A stretch of 64,000 bases of DNA, taken from Clostridiales bacterium (GTDB taxonomy: Bacteria > Bacillota > Clostridia > Oscillospirales > Oscillospiraceae). The position numbers and the translations under genes are program-made. Position 1 is the first letter of the stretch, and each line of letters starts with the position of its first letter. The notes beneath the pieces were generated by a model. That model was not told the origin of the DNA. It worked only from the letters and a program-made list of their open reading frames with translations, and ran no database searches. Positions 50,301-58,541 of the stretch are shown piece after piece. The stretch spans positions 100,444 to 164,443 of the forward strand of contig DXYV01000001.1 in the NCBI GenBank assembly GCA_019415645.1. The letters are read 5' to 3'.

Positions 50301-53290
50301 TACTCGTCGCAGCCGATGTGGACCACGTCGCCCAGGAATACAGGCTCCACAGGCTCGCCGGTTTCAGGGTCCGTAGTACGGGTATACTCATCCCACAGGG
50401 TTGCGGCAAACTTTCTGGCAGTCTCCGCGCCGGGGCCGGACAGGGCCAGCAGCTCCTTCTCGGTGGGGTTGCTGATGTCCACTCCCTGGCCGTCCTCCCC
50501 GGTCAGCCAGTCGATTTTATCCGGGTTTTCTTGGGCATAGCGGATATAGACCAGGGAATGGCCGGGCATATCCAGTTCACTAATGATCTGAACGCCCAAC
50601 TCTTTGCTGTCCTTCTGGAACTGGATCCACTCCTCCTGAGTATAGAAGGGAACGCCGTAGATATCTTCGTAATAATCGTAGGCGGTCAGGTCCGGGCCCA
50701 GGCCGGATTTGCGAATCTCAGCGCCCAGGCTGGGGAACTCCCTGCTCTCCAGGCGGTGGAAGCCCTCGTAGTCCTCCGGATGGCTGTTGGCGGTCCCGTC
50801 CTTGACCGAGCGGTTGTCCGCCAGATGAACATGGAATTCGTTCATCTTATACCAGAGCAGAATCTTGCTGTAATCCTCCAGCAGATTCAGCCGGTAGGGC
50901 GTGCGGGCGACATCCAGGTAGAGGCCGCGCACCTCATAGGCCGGGAAGTCCCGAATGACGCCCATGGGGATGCTCACATGATCCTCCGCCAGCCAGAGCA
51001 TCTGCTCGGCGGAAATGGTGCCGTAGAGGCAGCCGGTGTAGGTGGAGCTGTAAATCCGCAGGCCGCTCTCATCGGTGACCAGCAGGTATCCTTCTTCGCC
51101 GGTCTGGTAGATATCCTCCGTCTGGGACTCGATGTAGATGTCGTCGCTGTTCGCGTCGGCGGCGGTGCCGTTGACGACGGTCAGGTTGATTCCGCTGATC
51201 TCCTCCACGTCGGCCACCATATAGTCCGCCACCTTGTCCAAGCCCACGCCCGCCGCGTCGTTGAGCACGATTCGGGAGCTGCCGGACAGGGTAAACGCGC
51301 CGTCGTAGCCGTACCACTCCTGTACAGAGGGTACGATGCCAGGGACGGGATTGGAGCCGGACCGCTCGAACCAGCCGGTTCCCCCATAGACGGCACTGCC
51401 GCTGTGGTCGGGGATGGTCACGCTCAGATTTTTGCGGGCGGTGTCCTCCGGATCGCTCTCGCTGGTGACCTTTACGATCATCTGCACGGTCCGTTCGCCT
51501 ACATTAGTACCCAGAATGGTTCCGTCTTTGGACACTACTTGCTCCAACTCGCTGCCTGCGAAGGAGACAGTGTATCCCGCTGCCACCTCGGGCAGAGCAA
51601 GCTTGGTGTCGTCCACACCGGGAGCGGGCAGAGCGGTGATTTTCTCCAGCTCAGAAGCGGCATCCACGGGGGGAACATAGACTTTGCCCTGGATGGAGAT
51701 GTCATCGTAGTAACCGGGGGCTACGCCGGCCGGATTTGTCCAGTCGTCACCGAAGGTCAGCTTGCTGAAGGACGTAATATCCGTGGCGGTGTTGATCAAC
51801 TGTCCGTCGATATACATTTTCATGCTCTCGCCGTCCGAGCAGTCCCACCGGAACTCATGCCAGCCCTCGGTCCGCTGGACATTGGTACGGCTATAATTTC
51901 CGGCTCCGGGATAGCGCATCAGGTAGTAATTAGCATTCTGCCTGGTGTTGACTCCGATTCCGGCCATTTTACCCGGCGCATCCGCGCTCTCTACGAAAGC
52001 TACGTGCAACCTTACGCCCGAGGTAATTTCCATCGTATCGTAGTACCACACGGAGATGATGCCGTTCAGAAGATCCTCGCTGGACCAGACCAGTGCGGTC
52101 TGCTCCTGGCCGGCATCAAAGCTCAGTCCTTTCGGTTCGGCCGGGGCGGAAGCGGTTTGAGCATTTCCATACTTGTCCGCCCAAAGCCCCGAGTCGATCC
52201 CGTCCTCAAAGTCCTCGGAAAATTCCACGTCCCAGTCAATCACGGGCGCAGCCTCGGTCGTAAAGGTGACGGATGCTGCATCCGATTCGTTCAGGGAGGT
52301 GTCCACTGCCGTGACCTTGACCGTGTATTCCATTTCCGGCTCCAGGCCGGTCAGCGTATAGGTTGTTTCCGTGGTGGTAGCGGTCGGGTCGGCTGCGTCG
52401 CCCAGATAGATCTGGTACAACGCCACAGCTGCATTGTCCGTGGCTTCCGTCCACGTCAGGACTGCGCTGTCGCTGGCAGGCGCGGCAGTGAGATTCGTCG
52501 GCGCGGCAGGCTTCTCGTCGTCAGGCTCCGCCGGAGCTGAAAAGCCCATGATCTGGATCTCGGCCACATTGAGGTTGTTGCCCGGTGCCAAATCGTTGAC
52601 CCGGGTAAAGCAGAAGCGGACGTAGCGCTGCAGGGTCGCATTCGTCAGGGCCGGCACGCTGGTCAGCGTGATGGTGTCCCGGTAGGCCGCTTCGTCTGCG
52701 ATGGTCTGCCCCTCGCCCTGAGCAAGAGTTCCGTTGCGGTCGGCGGCATCCCGATCCACCTCGGCAACCGTGGTCCACTGGGTATCTTCGCCGTTGGTAG
52801 CGGCCGTCTGAATGACATAGTTGGTAGCCCACACCTTGTTGTTGCGCCACTGAATCACGATGCTGGAAACCGTGGAGGCTTCGGCTCCCAGATCGATGAC
52901 CGCCCATACGGGAGTCTGGGCTTGACCGGGGGTGGTGCCGTTCTTCATGTCTTCGGTGATCCACCCTTTTTCACCGACGGCAGTATTCCCGTCGACCAGT
53001 TCCGCTCCGCTGCTGTCTTCGGCGGTGCCGGATACCGTTACCGGCTGGCCCAAGGCGAGGTTTTCCTCTCCTGCCAGGGGCAGTGCAGAATTGCCTGCGG
53101 GAAGATCGGTCTCCTGGGGCTCCCCAGGAGACACTTCCGGAACTCCGGAAGTGTCAGCTTCCTCTGACGAAAGCCCGGCCGGCGGCTGGACTTCTGCTTC
53201 CGCCGCCAGAGCCGTCAGTGGAAGACAGCCGCCCATCAGAAGCAGCGCGAGAATCGTACTGAGAATGCGTGTTCCGGCTGAATGTTTCAT
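47363..53290 (-). CDS. SLH-anchored multidomain GH20 beta-N-acetylhexosaminidase/lacto-N-biosidase-like protein
   Basis: 1975 residues; the start at 53290 is chosen for AGAGGTG 8 bases upstream and the signal peptide that follows. Approximate order: F5/8-type-C carbohydrate-binding (80-255), fibronectin III (262-350), concanavalin-like (365-550), GH20 N-domain (650-780), GH20 catalytic domain (784-1140; DMPGHS near 905, acid pair in HIGCDEYW near 993), a second lectin-like domain (1190-1370), F5/8C (1385-1540), an InlB-type repeat (1605-1680) and three SLH repeats (1795-1975). It should remove terminal GlcNAc, GalNAc or lacto-N-biose from mucin or milk-type glycans at the cell surface. Confidence 0.92.
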   Translation of the reverse strand: MKHSAGTRILSTILALLLMGGCLPLTALAAEAEVQPPAGLSSEEADTSGVPEVSPGEPQETDLPAGNSALPLAGEENLALGQPVTVSGTAEDSSGAELVDGNTAVGEKGWITEDMKNGTTPGQAQTPVWAVIDLGAEASTVSSIVIQWRNNKVWATNYVIQTAATNGEDTQWTTVAEVDRDAADRNGTLAQGEGQTIADEAAYRDTITLTSVPALTNATLQRYVRFCFTRVNDLAPGNNLNVAEIQIMGFSAPAEPDDEKPAAPTNLTAAPASDSAVLTWTEATDNAAVALYQIYLGDAADPTATTTETTYTLTGLEPEMEYTVKVTAVDTSLNESDAASVTFTTEAAPVIDWDVEFSEDFEDGIDSGLWADKYGNAQTASAPAEPKGLSFDAGQEQTALVWSSEDLLNGIISVWYYDTMEITSGVRLHVAFVESADAPGKMAGIGVNTRQNANYYLMRYPGAGNYSRTNVQRTEGWHEFRWDCSDGESMKMYIDGQLINTATDITSFSKLTFGDDWTNPAGVAPGYYDDISIQGKVYVPPVDAASELEKITALPAPGVDDTKLALPEVAAGYTVSFAGSELEQVVSKDGTILGTNVGERTVQMIVKVTSESDPEDTARKNLSVTIPDHSGSAVYGGTGWFERSGSNPVPGIVPSVQEWYGYDGAFTLSGSSRIVLNDAAGVGLDKVADYMVADVEEISGINLTVVNGTAADANSDDIYIESQTEDIYQTGEEGYLLVTDESGLRIYSSTYTGCLYGTISAEQMLWLAEDHVSIPMGVIRDFPAYEVRGLYLDVARTPYRLNLLEDYSKILLWYKMNEFHVHLADNRSVKDGTANSHPEDYEGFHRLESREFPSLGAEIRKSGLGPDLTAYDYYEDIYGVPFYTQEEWIQFQKDSKELGVQIISELDMPGHSLVYIRYAQENPDKIDWLTGEDGQGVDISNPTEKELLALSGPGAETARKFAATLWDEYTRTTDPETGEPVEPVFLGDVVHIGCDEYWDNTTANNEGFKTFMETMRQTVMANGKTKVRVWASFNRMKLDDEFLAPLAPYYQIDMWSSGNDDPVKRVEQGFQIINDEDVFMYGNPARERRDIVNAEYIYNSWDPTVFSSATLLKGEPNLLGGTTCLWGDESSEGIIELDLHQRIMRAIPVTSEKCWGSDTEDTFQEFELRANELAEGPGTGIAMEVETQSSLVVDYDFQNVSADGKTVYDASGNGYDAALTGGSAQDGALTFDGSTLVETPLGSVGYPFTVSFDLTLTQTDIDASAAVYGDGDATNDANLLSGYDGRLQAVGYNGHVSADVNYFIRDLGYQIPADQKVNITLVGTMHGMKLYVDGVLQTFLSIKNEGASYPPRYMSSIYSSFVLPLEKIGENFHGSLFRVKVYDKALSAEEVAAEAGLQDGDSLVNVAQNSSATSYQVPGRDQANNRLYYAAKAVDGDGFDSVNTAVSGDRNKNSEIHSCWYGFQDDSYLLLDLGQERIVSQFDIQWKGSNYASQYRIELSRDGETWDTVYTADSADRDSSTGVSHVTLNSPASARYVKLQGIKRAGSQYTVQEFLVYEDVDKSELEALLAVAEEAAAERGLSFESTGSDRTAFDALVFARAMVNSPIATWEDVNRAIDGLSRMDEVMVTFDSQGGSAVAAIHAKLGSTILRPENPVRAGYTFGGWYREPTCTAPWDFDHDVVEADLTLYAMWTANGSSSAPVWYTITVDATANGSVRSSVSRAVQGTSVTLEVTPDEGYALEQLTVTDGNGNSVTLTASGDDRYVFIMPRSDVTVAAVFAAEIDEDKTPLGDSPFTDVGKDDWFYDAVEYVYRNGMMQGTSNTLFSPAMTTTRGMIVTILYRLENEPAVTDAADFNDVSAGRWYSDAVAWASANGIVGGYGNGSFGPEDTITREQTAAILYRYAQYKAYNVTASGKLGDFADAGKISSWAERAMSWAVGAGLLNGKNGNLLDPTGTTTRAEAAMILTRFCQNFVK

Positions 53291-53332
53291 CCAAGGTTCA
53301 CCTCTTCTTAAAATATAGACCTCCTGGTCCAC

Positions 53333-53361
53333 ATTTTAAGAGGGGCGTTGAAGCGAAGCAA
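53333..53361 (-). promoter_or_regulatory. Promoter of the GH20 gene
   Basis: On the minus strand TTGCTT (53356-53361), 17 bases, TAAAAT (53333-53338). Confidence 0.65.
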
Positions 53362-53382
53362 GTATGATTTTTTATCATACTT
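53360..53382. promoter_or_regulatory. Candidate TetR-family operator
   Basis: AAGTATGAT and ATCATACTT flank 5 T residues: a perfect 9-5-9 inverted repeat. It touches the -35 of the GH20 promoter and lies 32 bases before the tetR-like promoter, in the divergent intergenic region. Confidence 0.65.
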
Positions 53383-53413
53383 TTTCCTGCCGTCCATCGT
53401 TCGGAACCGAGTC

Positions 53414-53442
53414 TTGTTGTTCTCTAAGCACAATGCTATAAT
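53414..53442 (+). promoter_or_regulatory. Promoter of the TetR-family gene
   Basis: TTGTTG (53414-53419), 17 bases, perfect TATAAT (53437-53442). Confidence 0.8.
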
Positions 53443-53487
53443 AGAAGCAGCTTCCCTCAAAAAATTTGCGGATTGCAGGTGAGTTCT

Positions 53488-54108
53488 ATGACGCAGGACG
53501 AGCGAAACCAGCGGACCAGGGCCCGCATTATGTCGGCCGCCCGGAAGGAATTCGGGGATAACGGCTATGAAGCTGCGTCTATCAATACGATTTGTGCGGC
53601 CGAAGGGCTTTCAAAGGGCTTGCTCTATCACCACTTTAAGGATAAGGATGAACTTTATCTGACCTGTGTGCGGGAGTGCTTTGCACATCTTCTGTCTTAC
53701 ATGGAACAGCAAATTCCATCGTCTCTCGGTGAGAATCTTGACCGAGACCTGGCCCTGTATTTCCAAATTCGTCTGACCTTTTTCCAACAGTATCCCGATG
53801 AGCAAAAGATCTTTTTTCGCGCGATGCTCGCGCCGCCCCGGAATCTGGCGGAAGAGCTGACAAAGTTGCGCAGACCAGTTGAGGATTTTAACCGTCGTAT
53901 TCTGGCCGCTGTTCTGAAAGACACTGAACTGCGGCCAGGGATAACGATAGAAGAAGTGTCTGATTTGGAGCTCATACTTCAGAATTATGCCAATAGTAGG
54001 CCGGTCATGTATGACACGGCACTTGATGATGTCGCCGCACACGAAACGATGTGCCTGCAATGGATCAGACTGCTTCTGTACGGCGTAGTCCAGACCTCGC
54101 CTGAATAA
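53488..54108 (+). CDS. TetR/AcrR-family transcriptional regulator
   Basis: 206 residues; the ATG at 53488 is preferred, because the upstream TTG at 53473 overlaps the ribosome site (GCAGGTGAG). The N-terminal helix-turn-helix spans residues 8-50: RARIMSAARKEFGDNGYEAASINTICAAEGLSKGLLYHHFKDKDEL in segments. The C-terminal ligand domain is all-helical. It is divergent from the GH20 gene, with a perfect palindrome between them, so it probably represses that gene and itself until a ligand appears. Ligand unknown; a glycan product is a guess. Confidence 0.92.
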   Translation: MTQDERNQRTRARIMSAARKEFGDNGYEAASINTICAAEGLSKGLLYHHFKDKDELYLTCVRECFAHLLSYMEQQIPSSLGENLDRDLALYFQIRLTFFQQYPDEQKIFFRAMLAPPRNLAEELTKLRRPVEDFNRRILAAVLKDTELRPGITIEEVSDLELILQNYANSRPVMYDTALDDVAAHETMCLQWIRLLLYGVVQTSPE

Positions 54109-54536
54109 GCGAGCTGTTCCGAAACCGCCGAGTTGTTCTGTGACAGTTAGTTTGTGCCTCGAACGGCTGAGGCACCCCCAAGTGCGGGACGGAAGCACAC
54201 ATTGAACGAGAGGGGCTTTCTGGGGCAGTTGACAGGACGGAGGGATAGACTTTTCCGGAAGGGGCAAACAGAGATTGCCGTGACATCAAAAGGGAACCAT
54301 TTTAGGACCTGGGAACAGCACGCCGACAGCATGGAGCCTCTTGAAGCTATGGCAGACGCCGCCGGGTGCGGGACGGAGCTCTTTACGGACAGAAAGCTTA
54401 TATTGAGGAGCGGAGGAGCTGGCCAGCGCCAGAGAGACAGAGCCTATCGACGTACGATAAAAAACCATTACAGATTTGGCGCAGAGAGCTGCACGAAGCG
54501 CTCCGCACGCCCTCTGGCTCAAAAGGAGCAACGACT
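54109..54536. other. 428-bp gap before yhaN with no supported gene
   Basis: An open frame with no good start runs through part of it, but composition and lack of a ribosome site argue against a gene. It marks the right-hand boundary of the DNA that separates yhaN from yhaO. No inverted repeats or duplicated ends with 31657-31740 were found by eye. Confidence 0.5.
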
Positions 54537-56501
54537 ATGATTTTGCAAAAATTGACCGCTACCTTTGGGCGGCTGGACCACGCCGTGCTGGAACCCGGCC
54601 CCGGCCTGACGGTGATTCAGGCGCCTAACGAGGGCGGAAAGTCCACCTGGGCGGCCTTCCTGCGGGCCATGCTCTACGGAATCAACACCCGGGAGAAGGA
54701 CAAGACCGGCTATATCGCGGAGAAAAACCGCTACGCCCCCTGGAGCGGCGCCCCCATGGAGGGCGAACTAGCCCTGCGCTGGCGGGGGCGGGACATTCTG
54801 GTGCGCCGGTTCGCCAAGCGGACCTCCCCTTTCGGCGGATTTGAGGCAGTGTACGCCGATTCCGGCGATCCGGTGCCCGAGCTGACCGCTGACCGGGCAG
54901 GGGAACTGCTGGTGGGCGTGGGGCGGGAGATGTACGAGCGGTCCGCCTTTGCGGGACAGGGAAGCTCCGTGGTCACGCCTGCGGCCGAGCTGGAAAAGCG
55001 GATCGCCTCCCTGGCGTCCACCGGGGAGGAGGACGTATCTTACTCGGAGACCGAGCGGAGGCTGAAGGACTGGGCCAATCGCCGCCGTTCCAACCGGGCC
55101 AACGGCCTCATTCCGGAATTGGACGGGGAATTGCGCCAGGTGGAAGCCGATCTGGACCGGCTGGCCCGCACCCGGAACGAGCTGGCCCAGGCTCAGGCGG
55201 AGACCGCCCGCCTCCGGACGGAACGGGCGGCCCTGGAGCAGGAGCAGGCAATTCACCGGCAGCTGCGGCAGCGGGAGCTGGACCGGCGCTATGAACAGGC
55301 GCTGGCCGCCCTGGAACGGGCGCAGGAGGCGGTGCGCCGCAGCCAGACTGTGGACCCGGAGTTTGACGGCCTGACGGCGGAGGAGGCATGGTCCAAGGCG
55401 CAGGAAAAGACGACCGCCTGGCAGGCGGCCCGGGAGGAAAATCAGCGCCGCCGGGCGGCCCGGACGGCGGCGCAGCGGGCGCGGGAGGCGGCGAAACGCA
55501 CGGCCGGCCTGCTGGGCCTGCTGACTGCGGTAGCGCTGCTTGCGGCGGTGATCATGCTGGTTTTGCGTTGGTTCCCGGCCGGGGCGGCGCTGGGCGTTGC
55601 GGCGGTGGCCCTCGGGGCGGCATGGCTGGTCCAGTTGGGCCGCTGCCGGAGTGCGCGTGCGGCTGCGGACCGCGCGCCGGAGCTGTTGGAGGAGTGTGAT
55701 CCGGGGGATATTCTGGAGCGGGCGGCGGCCTACCGGGAGAAGCTGGCCCGGACGGCGCAGGCTCAGGCGGAGGAGCAGGCGGCCCGCAGCCTGGCAGAGG
55801 CCCTGCGGGCCCAAGGGGCCCGACGGACGGACGATGCCGCGCCGCTTCCGACTCCAACGCGTCCCAGCCAGGAGACCGACGCCCGCCTGACTGTGGTGGC
55901 GGGCGAGCTGAGCCGACTGGAGCGGCAGATAGCCCAGGCGCAGGGAACGCTGGCCGCAGTGGGCGACCCCGACGCGCTGGAGGCCAAGCGGGACGAGCTG
56001 CTGGAGCAGCTGGCTGCCCGCACGGAGGAGCTGGAGGCGCTGGAACTGGCCCGGGCGGTGCTGGCTCAGGCCAACGAGGCGCTGCGGCAGCGGTTCTCCC
56101 CGGCCCTGAATCAGAAGGCGGGGGAGCTGTTCCGGCGGCTGACCGGCGGAAGCTATCAGAGCGTGACCCTGACCCGGGCCTTTGAGGCGTCGGCTGCCGC
56201 GCCGGGGGAGTTGCGCCCCCACAGTAGCCTGCTGCTCAGCCGGGGGACGGTGGACCAGCTCTATCTGGCGGTGCGGCTGGCGGTGTGCGAGCTCACATGG
56301 CCGGACGGTGAGAAAGCGCCGCTGGTGCTGGACGACGCACTGGTCAATTTTGACGATTCCCGCATGGAGCTGGCGCTGGCCCTGCTGAAGGAGCTGGGGC
56401 AGACGCGGCAGATTCTGCTGTTCACCTGCCACAGCCGGGAGGGGGCCTGGGCGGCGGCCAACGGCGTGCCGGTGCTGTGCTTGCAATCCGGCGGAGAATA
56501 G
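54537..56501 (+). CDS. yhaN: YhaN-like AAA ATPase (SbcC-type)
   Basis: 654 residues with AAAAGGAG before the ATG at 54537. The Walker A region APNEGGKSTW is at about 30-39, with an SMC-like RAMLYGIN behind it. Long coiled coils (about 190-310 and 440-560, rich in Arg/Glu/Ala) flank two hydrophobic helices (about 322-365, LLGLLTAVALLAAVIMLVL). The C-terminus has the signature LLLSRGTVDQLYLAVRLA and Walker B VLDDALVNFDD. It pairs with YhaO in an SbcCD/Rad50-Mre11-like complex, but here yhaO is far away at 30565-31656. Confidence 0.9.
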   Translation: MILQKLTATFGRLDHAVLEPGPGLTVIQAPNEGGKSTWAAFLRAMLYGINTREKDKTGYIAEKNRYAPWSGAPMEGELALRWRGRDILVRRFAKRTSPFGGFEAVYADSGDPVPELTADRAGELLVGVGREMYERSAFAGQGSSVVTPAAELEKRIASLASTGEEDVSYSETERRLKDWANRRRSNRANGLIPELDGELRQVEADLDRLARTRNELAQAQAETARLRTERAALEQEQAIHRQLRQRELDRRYEQALAALERAQEAVRRSQTVDPEFDGLTAEEAWSKAQEKTTAWQAAREENQRRRAARTAAQRAREAAKRTAGLLGLLTAVALLAAVIMLVLRWFPAGAALGVAAVALGAAWLVQLGRCRSARAAADRAPELLEECDPGDILERAAAYREKLARTAQAQAEEQAARSLAEALRAQGARRTDDAAPLPTPTRPSQETDARLTVVAGELSRLERQIAQAQGTLAAVGDPDALEAKRDELLEQLAARTEELEALELARAVLAQANEALRQRFSPALNQKAGELFRRLTGGSYQSVTLTRAFEASAAAPGELRPHSSLLLSRGTVDQLYLAVRLAVCELTWPDGEKAPLVLDDALVNFDDSRMELALALLKELGQTRQILLFTCHSREGAWAAANGVPVLCLQSGGE

Positions 56502-56547
56502 GCTATAATAACATATTACATGCCAGATTTACGCAGGAGATGATTCT

Positions 56548-57138
56548 ATGGCCGATCGAACCAAAAAGCCTGGATCGATTCAACCGTCCGCCGCCGGAGA
56601 GGAGCCCCAGGAGGAGGAATCCGGACGGCTGGACGCTTACTATACGCTGCAATCCCTGACGGTGGTCCTGGTGGCCCTGGTGCTGGTGTTTACCTTTGTG
56701 GGCCGCCTGATCATGGTGGACGGCACCTCCATGGTGCCCACGCTGCTCAACGGCGAGATGATGGTGGTGCGATCCCTTGGCTACGAACCCCAGCAGGGGG
56801 ATATTGTGGTCCTCACCCAGGAGTCCTTTATGGAGGACGCCATTGTCAAGCGGGTTATCGCCAAGGGCGGTCAGACGGTGGAGATCGACTACGATGCCGG
56901 CACCGTAACCGTGGACGGCGTGGTGCTGGACGAGCCATACCTGAACGAGCCCATGGTGCCCTGCGGCGATGTGACCTCCATGACCGTGCCCGAGGGCTGC
57001 CTCTTCGTGATGGGCGATAACCGCAACGTGTCGGCGGACAGCCGCTATTCCTACGTGGGCGTCATTGACGAGCGGCGGGTCATCGGCCAGGCGGTGGCGG
57101 TGATCTTCCCCTTCCAGAACTTCGAGATTCTCGGGTGA
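56548..57138 (+). CDS. lepB: Signal peptidase I, first copy
   Basis: 196 residues. Acidic cytoplasmic N-terminus, one membrane helix (about 37-57), then the catalytic serine in VDGTSMVPTL (about 66) and the general-base lysine in IVKRVIAKGG (about 107), ending with the GDNRNVSADSRYSYVG box. It cleaves Sec and Tat signal peptides, of which the SLH proteins and the nucleotidase are likely substrates. The second copy follows after 3 bases. Confidence 0.93.
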   Translation: MADRTKKPGSIQPSAAGEEPQEEESGRLDAYYTLQSLTVVLVALVLVFTFVGRLIMVDGTSMVPTLLNGEMMVVRSLGYEPQQGDIVVLTQESFMEDAIVKRVIAKGGQTVEIDYDAGTVTVDGVVLDEPYLNEPMVPCGDVTSMTVPEGCLFVMGDNRNVSADSRYSYVGVIDERRVIGQAVAVIFPFQNFEILG

Positions 57139-57141
57139 CCC

Positions 57142-57675
57142 ATGGACGCGGGATCGGAAGAACGGCGCCGGGGCGCCTACGAGCGGCTGGGAATCCTGGC
57201 GTGGGCGCTGACGGCCCTGGTGCTGGTCTCCACCTTCCTGGGGGGCTTGTACCGGGTGGACGGCGTATCCATGGAGCCAACGCTGGAGGACGGCGAGGTC
57301 ATGGTGGTGTGCGCTGTGGGCGAGGCTCCGGAAGCGGGGGACATAGTGGTGTTCCGGAAGGAGAGCTTCCGGCCTGCTCCGGTGGTCAAGCGGGTGATCG
57401 CAGTGAGCGGCCAGACGGTGGAGATCGACTATGAGGCCGGCACCGTCACCGTGGACGGGGCGGTGCTGGACGAGCCCTATCTCCGGGCCTGGATGGAACA
57501 ACAGCCTTATCAAACCACCGTGCGGGCCGTGGTGCCCGAGGGACAGCTCTTCGTCATGGGCGATAACCGCAACGATTCGGACGACAGCCGGGACCCGGAC
57601 TGCGGCACGGTGGATGCGCGCCTGGTGCTGGGGCAGGTGGTCCTGGTGCTGTGGCCCTTCCGCTGGATGGGATAG
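57142..57675 (+). CDS. lepB: Signal peptidase I, second copy
   Basis: 177 residues, a tandem paralogue of the preceding gene. Membrane helix at about 17-37, catalytic serine in VDGVSMEPTL, lysine in VVKRVIAVSG and box GDNRNDSDDSRDPDCG. The stretch QTVEIDYEAGTVTVDG is almost identical in both copies, in DNA as well, pointing to a recent duplication or gene conversion. Confidence 0.92.
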   Translation: MDAGSEERRRGAYERLGILAWALTALVLVSTFLGGLYRVDGVSMEPTLEDGEVMVVCAVGEAPEAGDIVVFRKESFRPAPVVKRVIAVSGQTVEIDYEAGTVTVDGAVLDEPYLRAWMEQQPYQTTVRAVVPEGQLFVMGDNRNDSDDSRDPDCGTVDARLVLGQVVLVLWPFRWMG

Positions 57676-57686
57676 AGAAGAATCAA

Positions 57687-57722
57687 AGAGGGTCTGCTTT
57701 TACTACGAAAAGCAGACCCTCT
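57687..57722 (+). terminator. Hairpin after the signal peptidase genes
   Basis: AGAGGGTCTGCTTTT pairs with AAAAGCAGACCCTCT around a 6-base loop. The T run is weak, but it lies between convergent genes. Confidence 0.6.
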
Positions 57723-57739
57723 GTTTGCGGGAGAAGGGT

Positions 57740-57982
57740 TCAGCGCAGCTCCTTATACATGGCGGCGGCGTCTGCCTTGCCCACGATGTCGGCCACCGAG
57801 ACGACCTCCACCCGGATGGCCTTCTCGCCGAACTTGAGCTCCAGCACGTCGCCCTCCTTCACGTCGTAGGAGGCCTTTACCGGCCGGCCGTTGGCGGTGA
57901 CGCGCCCGTTATCGCAGGCCTCGTTGGCCACGGTCCGGCGCTTGATGAGCCGGGAGACCTTGAGCCATTTATCCAGTCGCAT
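57740..57982 (-). CDS. rqcP: S4-domain RNA-binding protein RqcP (YabO)
   Basis: 80 residues. The S4 motif MRLDKWLKVSRLIKRRTVA at the N-terminus and the NGRPVKASYDVKEGDVLEL strand pair match RqcP/YabO, which binds 23S rRNA and tRNA on stalled 50S subunits and supports C-terminal alanine tailing by RqcH. Gene order mazG-hup-rqcP supports this call over Hsp15. Near 57990 the leader contains GGAAAGGACGG. Confidence 0.88.
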   Translation of the reverse strand: MRLDKWLKVSRLIKRRTVANEACDNGRVTANGRPVKASYDVKEGDVLELKFGEKAIRVEVVSVADIVGKADAAAMYKELR

Positions 57983-58099
57983 AAATCAACCGTCCTTTCC
58001 AAACTTCCGCCCCGGGGACCGCGCGCCTGGGACGGGGAATCGCGCTTTGGCGAGCGGGGCAGACAAACGAAGGTTCCCCCAATCGCCCCAGAGGAACGA

Positions 58100-58138
58100 A
58101 ACGGGACCAGTCCGCAGACTGGTCCCGTGTTTTTTTGA
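58100..58138. terminator. Hairpin between hup and rqcP
   Basis: CGGGACCAGTC pairs with GACTGGTCCCG, T7 on the plus-strand side and A7 on the minus side. It may reduce transcription from hup into rqcP. Confidence 0.6.
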
Positions 58139-58185
58139 TGCAGAGAGGCGTTCACCGCTGTGTACAGCGGCTCAGCCGTTTCTGA

Positions 58186-58461
58186 TTACTCCGCGACAGC
58201 GTCCTTCAGAGCCTTGCCGGGCTTAAAGACGGGGATCTTGGAAGCGGGGATCTCGATCTGCTCCTTGGTGCGGGGGTTGCGGCCGATGCGGGCGGCGCGG
58301 GCCTTTACCTCAAACGCGCCGAAGCCGACCAGCTGGACCTTGTCACCCTGCTTCAGGGAAGCAACAATAGCGTCGATAGCGGCGTTGATGGCAGCCTCAG
58401 TATCCTTCTTGGACAGGCCGGCCTGCTCGGCGGCGGCGGCGATCAATTCAGCTTTGTTCAT
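58186..58461 (-). CDS. hup: HU family DNA-binding protein
   Basis: 91 residues. It starts MNKAELIAAAAEQAGLSKKD and contains VQLVGFGAFEVKARAARIGRNPRTK, the HU beta-arm with the conserved GRNP tip for DNA bending. AGGAGG lies before the ATG. It is a histone-like nucleoid protein, probably abundant. Confidence 0.96.
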   Translation of the reverse strand: MNKAELIAAAAEQAGLSKKDTEAAINAAIDAIVASLKQGDKVQLVGFGAFEVKARAARIGRNPRTKEQIEIPASKIPVFKPGKALKDAVAE

Positions 58462-58541
58462 AGTAGTAACGTCCTCCTGTAAAAGTCGTATGATGTGCGG
58501 TCCAACCGCGGGGTTTATTACTTAAAGCGTCTGCGACGCAG

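Noticed and set aside
48920..52540. 1206-codon open frame antisense to the GH20 gene
   Set aside because: The GH20 gene on the minus strand has clear domains and catalytic motifs; this frame is a by-product of third-position GC bias.
54109..54536. 128-codon frame at 54154-54540 before yhaN
   Set aside because: No ribosome site, mixed codon use, overlaps the yhaN start, and no recognisable motif.
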